A DNA stretch of 64,000 nt from Typhlomys cinereus (lineage: Eukaryota; Chordata; Mammalia; Rodentia; Platacanthomyidae), in contig JALPQD010000004.1 in the NCBI GenBank assembly GCA_023101885.1, positions 10,065,688 through 10,129,687 on the forward strand, written 5' to 3'. The notes beneath the pieces are model-generated. The model was not told where the DNA came from, made no database searches, and worked only from the letters and a program-made list of their open reading frames with translations. Positions within the stretch are counted from its first letter, which is position 1; the number at the start of each line of letters is the position of its first letter. The position numbers were made by a program, and so were the translations under genes. Shown here piece by piece: positions 57,861 to 64,000 of the stretch.

Positions 57861-60689
57861 TGTCAAGACCTGGGAAAAGAAGTATTTACTACTTTTTCTA
57901 CTTGCTCCTACTTCAGGAAGGACTACTATCCTGATAACTCTTTAATTTTATCTTTGATACAACTATGGTTAGTTTCTGCCTACATCTATCCCAAATATTT
58001 TGTTTGAAATGATTACTACTCTGACAGTTTATGATGATAGTAACAGGAAACCGGTTCATTCATGTTTTGTATCATTAGAATGAAGGAGCAGAAATACTGT
58101 TCTTTTCATAAGTGCCCTGATATGTTTAATGTGTTCTTATTTGTGAAATCTTTTAGTTGGTGCCCTTAAAGAAAAATTTGCTACAGCATTTTTATAGGAG
58201 CAAAGAAAACAATAATATTTAGAGGAGCAATTAAAAGTACTTTTCAGATTTTATATGCATACAAAATACTCACAGACTCTGGCCTGGTGTTTTCCTTTGT
58301 TCATTTGTGAGCAAGATTCATGTGAAGATACCCCTTCCTTCCTATCTCTATTTCTAGTCCTACACCAATGAAAGGAATGCTTTACCTCTAAATGACTGAT
58401 TCCATTTGCTCAGAGACATCTAAAAAAGTGTTTTGTGTAACTGGGAGAAAATTACTCCTTATACTCCTTATCACGCAGTGAAAAACATTGTGACAACCAT
58501 ACCTTGTAAGAAAACTGAAAAAAGAAAGAAGAAAAATTAATCTCTGTGAATTCTGTGTTCTTATCCATGTTCATCAAGTTATATCTTCAATCAAGTTTCT
58601 GGTGAATAGTAATCTTAGATAATTATTCAATGTTGCATCATATGTACACAAATTACTAGGATGAAATTTTAGCTCAGGGTTTAATTTTTGGTCTCAGCTA
58701 AAAAGGAGTATCCTTAAGAGTCTGAGCCTATCTGAGATTTTATATTTGTCAAATTGTTCTGTGTAATTGTACTGTGTACAGTAAAGTAAATACTTTAAAG
58801 CTGACCTAGTGTTTGTGGGCTCATGGCAACAAACATCTTCTCCCAACTGTTAGTTCTATGATTCCTTAGCATATTATTTGCTTCTCTCTCTGTCTCTTTC
58901 AGAAATTACAGATAAAGCCTAAGTTCCTGGCTCTTGAAAAACATATTTACTCTAAATACAATTTTATTAATGATTTTTTTATTTCATGCTTGTTCAAATG
59001 CTTTTAGTTTAACTAAAGATCCTTCTAAAAGTTCATTTCAAATGCTTGCCATTGGCAAGTAGGATAGAACATTTAATAAAACACAGGGATGGCAAAATGT
59101 TTTGATTTAATACAAATCACAGAATAATTTTTGAATGAATCATTTATAGGTATATCCCAGGGCACTGTAAAACTCTACAGCGAAACTTATTCTCAGATGC
59201 GTCTTCATTCTTGGATATTAATGATATTTTTTCAATATAAATCAGAACTAAAGCAGAATTTATTGGTCTTCCCAGTTGCCAAGGCCTAACAGTACCATTT
59301 CCATAAACTCATGTAATGAAATTCTGAGATGTAGACTTCATGAGCATTGAATCAGAAGGAGCCAAAAATGGGGACTTGAAACATGAACATAGGTCAGGGG
59401 CTGAAAGCAAACCTATGTTCTCCAACAAATATTGAAATTAGTCATACATTAGTTTAGTCATCTCAGAAAAGAAATCCTGACAACTAGAGATTAAGAATTA
59501 CCATGTCATCTGAGGTTAACTGTTACTGGCAGTTTCTTTTTCTTTGTAGTGCTAGATGGTTCCAGTATTTTGGGGTATGCAGGTTCTTTTTCTTTCTTTC
59601 TTTTTGCTAAGTGAGAGAACTTGGCTGTGTGAAGGATCTGAATGCCCTTGACAATATGAAGTGCATGTGTCATGGTTGTATCATGTCGTTTAGTTACAGA
59701 TGAAATCCCTTGGTTCATATTATGTAAATCAAATAATCATGTAGCAGCCCTGTGCATCATGATATGATGTATTATATATTTAGAAGAAACACTCATAAAG
59801 TCCCTATTCTTCTACATCTGAATATACTTTACACCCAACCACTCTTGGCCCTGAAGTGAGGATTTAATTTTATGTGGCTCTTTGATTTGTTGCACTGCCA
59901 TATTATTTAGTATCTGCTTGGAGTAGGTTTATTACTGAGGTGAGTGTATGGCACCTTTTTGTATTTCAGAGAATCCTATTTCCTTTATCTTTGTGATTTT
60001 ATTTAAGCTAGGACTTGCTTATTAATAAACATTTAGTGCACCCTACATTGTACCATTGAAATTACACTAGCCACAGAAGTAGAAGAAAATACTTATATCA
60101 TTGTTTAGGGAAATGTACTATTATTGTATGTATACAAACTTGTGCAGTTAGGCTTCTTTGATTTTGTGGAAAAATTAATTTCTGAAGTTCTGTATGTACA
60201 CAGATGTTGAGTATGTTTTACCTTCTATTGATTGTGCACATTCTAGAAAACATTTTCCAATATATGTTATCTCCAGTCATATTCAGACTCAAGATCCTTT
60301 AGATCACTTTGGAACCGCATTCTCCTTTATCATTTGGAGTTAGTTTGAAATACAGAGATTCTGTTTGCCTAAGGTGAGAACCAGATTTTTGGCTAATTAA
60401 GACAGATTGGGAAGATGCTTTTGTAGACATAGGAATCTCCAAAATCTCAGTATGAAGAAAGACACAGAAGAGGGAGGTGCTAGGAACTTCACCCACTGGT
60501 AGATAATTAAGGGCCTTTGTCTTTTATATTAGCATCCATTTTTTATCCTTGGGAAAGGGAAATCATATACAGCCTAGTAACAATTTTTGTTTAGATGATT
60601 ATGCAAATACTCTGACCAGATATGTGAGTAATCAGGAGGTATTTCCCAGTGGATATATACCAAGTTGGGAACAGGATTACAAGCATTTA

Positions 60690-60925
60690 AGCTTAGTTAG
60701 GTAGGGCTGTCAAAAACAGACAAACAAATATCCTCCAGGATAAGGCCCTCCTCCAATATTCTACACACTAACACCCAGACATTGTGAATATGCTATTTAT
60801 ATAGGAAAAGACTTTGCAGATGTGCTAATGTTAAGGATGTGGAGATGTGGTTGTACACAGACCAGTGAAATTAAAGGGCACAAAGAAAATACAGCAGCTT
60901 GCAGGGGACATTGTACCATGAACAC
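60690..60925 (+). repeat. Possible ancient LTR (MLT1-like) fragment
   Basis: aacacccagacattgtgaatatgc, ggaaaagactttgcagatgtgctaatgttaaggatgtggagatg has the same landmark order as the block at 57675 plus its upstream part. Confidence 0.35.
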
Positions 60926-63012
60926 AGTAATGTTAGTCTTAGAAAACATGTTTTTTCAGATTTCTACCTCTAGATTATAAGGGAGTGCACTTGTGTTGTT
61001 TCAGATTCATAAATTATCTAATTATTACAGGAGCACTAGGAAACTGATAGTCTACTTAAAAATGTAAATGTGATCATACAAAAGTTAATATTATTTCAGA
61101 GTGATAGGAAAAAGCAAATGGAGTGAAAGAATATTCGATGGGATAAAGAGAAAAAACAGGAAGATAGCCAAGGAATATAATATGACAAAGGGAAATCACA
61201 AATTAAATTAAATTTCAAATAAAGAATAACAGATATACATTACAGATAAGTCATATCACTTATCAGAATATCATGTTACTTGCTTTATATTTTTAATTTT
61301 ATGTTATTTGTAAGAGATTCAGAGAAAGAAAAGTTGAATTTGATGCAAAGGAAAATAGGTTAATGTTAGACACACTGATTTGTGATGAAAAAATAATGAA
61401 GGATGAATATGATCAATGAAACCAATAACTAAAAGCAATACAAAAATTGAGTTTAATAATTACTAACAGCTTTGAAGTAAACCAGTCAAAAATTAGACAT
61501 TAACAGGGAAACATCAAAAATGTGTAACTATAACCCCAATTGCTTGTTTAATTAATGACTTCTATGTCATAACAAGTTAATTTAACAAACATGTACATTA
61601 TTCTCCATAAAATACAATTTTAATACACAATAAAATTTAGAAAATAATGCACAGGTGCCAAATTATAAATGCTGATGTCAACTCAGAGAAGGTGCAATCA
61701 TAAAACTGTAACTGTTACTGTGTATATCATTCATGACTTGGCATGAGAACCTACTGTACTCTATAATGTTCATATATCTTTATTAGCATAAAGATTAATT
61801 TTCTTTCAGAGGAAGGGGTTAACATAATACATATATGCATAATCAAGTACTTTGATTATGTACAACCCATTTATTATTCTTCCTTATTCTTGAACCCCTA
61901 TTATTCTCTTCTCTTCTTGAACCCTAAAACTTTAAAGATTACTTTTCACATTTGGGATTCAAATCTTATAATTGGTAGTGAGTATTTTTTCCCAAGGGAT
62001 AATTTCTCATATGAACTCATAGACACAGACACATACATTGCCAACTACAATTGTATATATAATAGGAAAATTATATAAAAATAAAGGGCTAAGTAACATG
62101 ATATTTTAAGTATCAGAATTTCAGGAGCAACAAAAGTCTATCAGAATATTTTCAGTATACTATATATCTGAAATTGTTATAATACCTCATTTGGAGTACT
62201 ATCTTAATATTCACAGTAAACCTATATTCTAAATTTTTATACATGTTAAACCATTTAAAGTGAAAAATAAACTTATATGGTAGAATGGTACATCTCCTTT
62301 TTATCAGGTGATATGCAGAAGGTAAATTTCTAGAATCATGTAGCTAGCAGTAGGAAGCTCAAATAAAACCATTTCATGTAGTATATTTCTAAGCATTAAA
62401 ACTCTTTATGATTAAGTTCTGCTAAATTATGATTTATGAAATCTCAAGTAACTGAGAAGTAGAGTGAAATATTCTTAATTTATTCTTTCATATTTTTTAT
62501 TTTTCTTCAAGCATATTGAATACTCATCCCTGCTTTCCTCCATCCCTGAAAGTTATTATTGCTAATTAAGATCTCTTCCTGGTCTAAGATCTCTTCCTGG
62601 TCTCTGAAAGGAAATTTACCTTCTTTCAGTTATAGTTTTTTATATTTAGAATGTCAATCTAGATGTGAAAAGGTGTTGGAGTATTTTTTCCATTGTTAAA
62701 TCATATTTCATTGCACAGTACTATTTTTTCGCAATAAATAATGAAATATTGAAAAATCAAACAGAATATAGGATTTTATTTCTGAAATATTGTGTATTAA
62801 ATAAGATGTTTAAAAGTTAAAGCATAAAGATTTCCTGTGAAATTTTAATTGATTTTCCTTTTTGGAGTTTAATATTAAATTATTCTGAGATTTTTTATTT
62901 ATTGAATTTTTAGGGATAAGTGGTACACATCATGCAACTATTAATATATCTCATGATGTAATGATTCTCTCATATAATTTATCTTTATTTAGATTTTCTA
63001 CTTCCTTTCTAG

Positions 63013-63056
63013 GAAAGATTTCTGTGTACATAAAGATGAACCATGTGATACTGTTG
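63013..63056 (+). CDS. ADAMTS19: ADAMTS19 exon: 44-base catalytic-domain micro-exon
   Basis: This very short exon lies between the acceptor acttcctttctag and the donor TTG|gtaagt. With AG from the previous exon it reads RKDFCVHKDEPCDTVG, a cysteine-containing loop of the ADAMTS19 catalytic domain just before the zinc-binding helix. The HExxHxxGxxH motif itself should be in the next exon, outside the window. It ends in phase 1. At 44 bases it is too short to be found from open-frame length and was identified from its translation, splice sites and phase. Losing it would shift the frame. Confidence 0.93.
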
Positions 63057-64000
63057 GTAAGTGTATATGAAAATTTTCAGCTTGCGTGTCTCTGGAGACT
63101 ATAATCAGTTGGTTAAATATAGGATTATCTGGGAGTGCTAGATTTGCATGTATATGCACAACATTCTAAAAGATATTTTAATATTATATATTAAATATTA
63201 TCATATATTCCAGCCCAGCTCTATGTTTAATCATGTGTTTGTTAATTTCTAATGAGATAACTCACAGTAATGAAAAAAATATACAGTGGGGTAACTTTTT
63301 AAAGATGCTTTAAGGTACTCTCATCAACTCTGTTATTATTTTTTCAAACACATACATTCAATAATATTCTGTTATTGATAACACAATTTTGAGTAATATA
63401 TGCTTAAAGTTTTTTGAAGAATGTGTTAAAAATGTCTATGCAATTTGTCTGTGTTATGAAAATTCTTTCATATTAAAATAGTAAGTATTCTATATTTTAC
63501 ATTGCACACCTAAATACCATATAGCCAGTTCTTCTCATCTTAAGAAATTATCTTAAAATAAATTTTATGTCAAATTTTAAAACTTAGTATAAATTTATTC
63601 GAATACATTTGAAAACATACATATATATTCAATTTTAAGTTACATTGCTATATGTAGAAAACTGTTGTTGGGAAGGTGTCCTCAATAATTTCAACCTGAT
63701 TTTGGCACATTGTGTAAGGTTCTTGACTTAACCATCTTTAGGGTTTCATTTGTTAATTGTAAGATGAGCAATAGAAAATAGAGACAGAAAATGGGGATGT
63801 GGATTTTATTTTAATGATTCTGATGAGTTCCATTAACTTTATTTCTAATTAATGCTTGAACATTTCAAATCTAAGGTAGTATGTGGAAAACAGTTACAAT
63901 ATAATGCAAATACTGATGGAATGGGTTGGCTCAGAAAAGCCTGTTATCAATACAGGAGTTGATGGTCTTCAGGTTACTAACTCACTTGCTTCCTAGCTTC
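63057..64000 (+). other. ADAMTS19: Start of next ADAMTS19 intron
   Basis: This begins at the donor gtaagtgtat and runs off the window. It is AT-rich and no repeat was recognised. Confidence 0.85.

Larger units (their letters stand above)
52484..63012 (+). other. ADAMTS19: ADAMTS19 intron, 10.5 kb
   Basis: This intron runs from gtgaat to tttctag. It holds a partial SINE at 53015, ancient L1M 3' pieces with an LTR-like block between them (54.2-55.7 kb), a young SINE (55849-56124) and two weak ancient-LTR-like patches (57.7 and 60.7 kb). I recognise nothing in 52484-53010, 53140-54180, 56145-57670, 57870-60680 and 60930-63012. Confidence 0.9.

Overview
The window is mammalian genomic DNA, AT-rich and dominated by introns and interspersed repeats. 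The repeat set points to a rodent of the mouse-related clade: tRNA-derived B2-like SINEs opening with a GGCTGGAGAGATGGCTCAG-type sequence, B3/B4-like SINEs, MaLR-type LTRs, a short hAT-like element family, and both young and ancient L1. A jerboa-like lineage is my guess, not a demonstrated assignment. There are no bacterial features, CRISPR arrays, tRNA or rRNA genes.

The only protein-coding gene I can support is on the + strand. Five consecutive exons (40161-40317, 49893-50065, 51526-51609, 52326-52483, 63013-63056) have good splice sites and matching phases (0-1, 1-0, 0-0, 0-2, 2-1). They join into one open reading frame of about 205 codons that I recognise as ADAMTS19, a secreted metalloprotease with thrombospondin repeats. 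They cover the end of the prodomain, including two basic furin-type sites (RQKR and REKR), and the first part of the catalytic domain. The start codon, signal peptide and N-terminal prodomain lie upstream of the window. The zinc-binding helix, disintegrin-like region and thrombospondin repeats lie downstream.

Layout: 1-40160 is a large upstream intron. It begins with a small GC-rich patch (105-280) and then holds many repeats. These include an antisense L1 split by a MaLR LTR (1930-2940), L1M fossils (8.5, 10.7 and 11.6-12.9 kb), a 5'-truncated sense L1 with an open ORF2 C-terminus and a G-rich 3' UTR (13215-15060), hAT-like copies (10, 17 and 24 kb), and a nearly complete MaLR element with a second LTR nested in it in inverted orientation (35263-37791). 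An odd GC-richer block with ideal splice signals on both sides sits at 26762-26944. The later introns hold a long CCTT tract close to the first exon, more SINEs, a hAT-like copy inside an L1M fossil (48.6-49.0 kb), and an ancient L1M 3' end (54.2-55.7 kb). The last 7 kb before the final exon is mostly unrecognised AT-rich sequence.

I found no new biological system. The most useful leads are the candidate cassette exon at 26.8 kb, the antisense promoter/donor arrangement at the left edge, and the nested transposon structures, several with visible target-site duplications. All repeat-family names are from recognition by eye; boundaries not tied to a duplication or LTR terminus are approximate.
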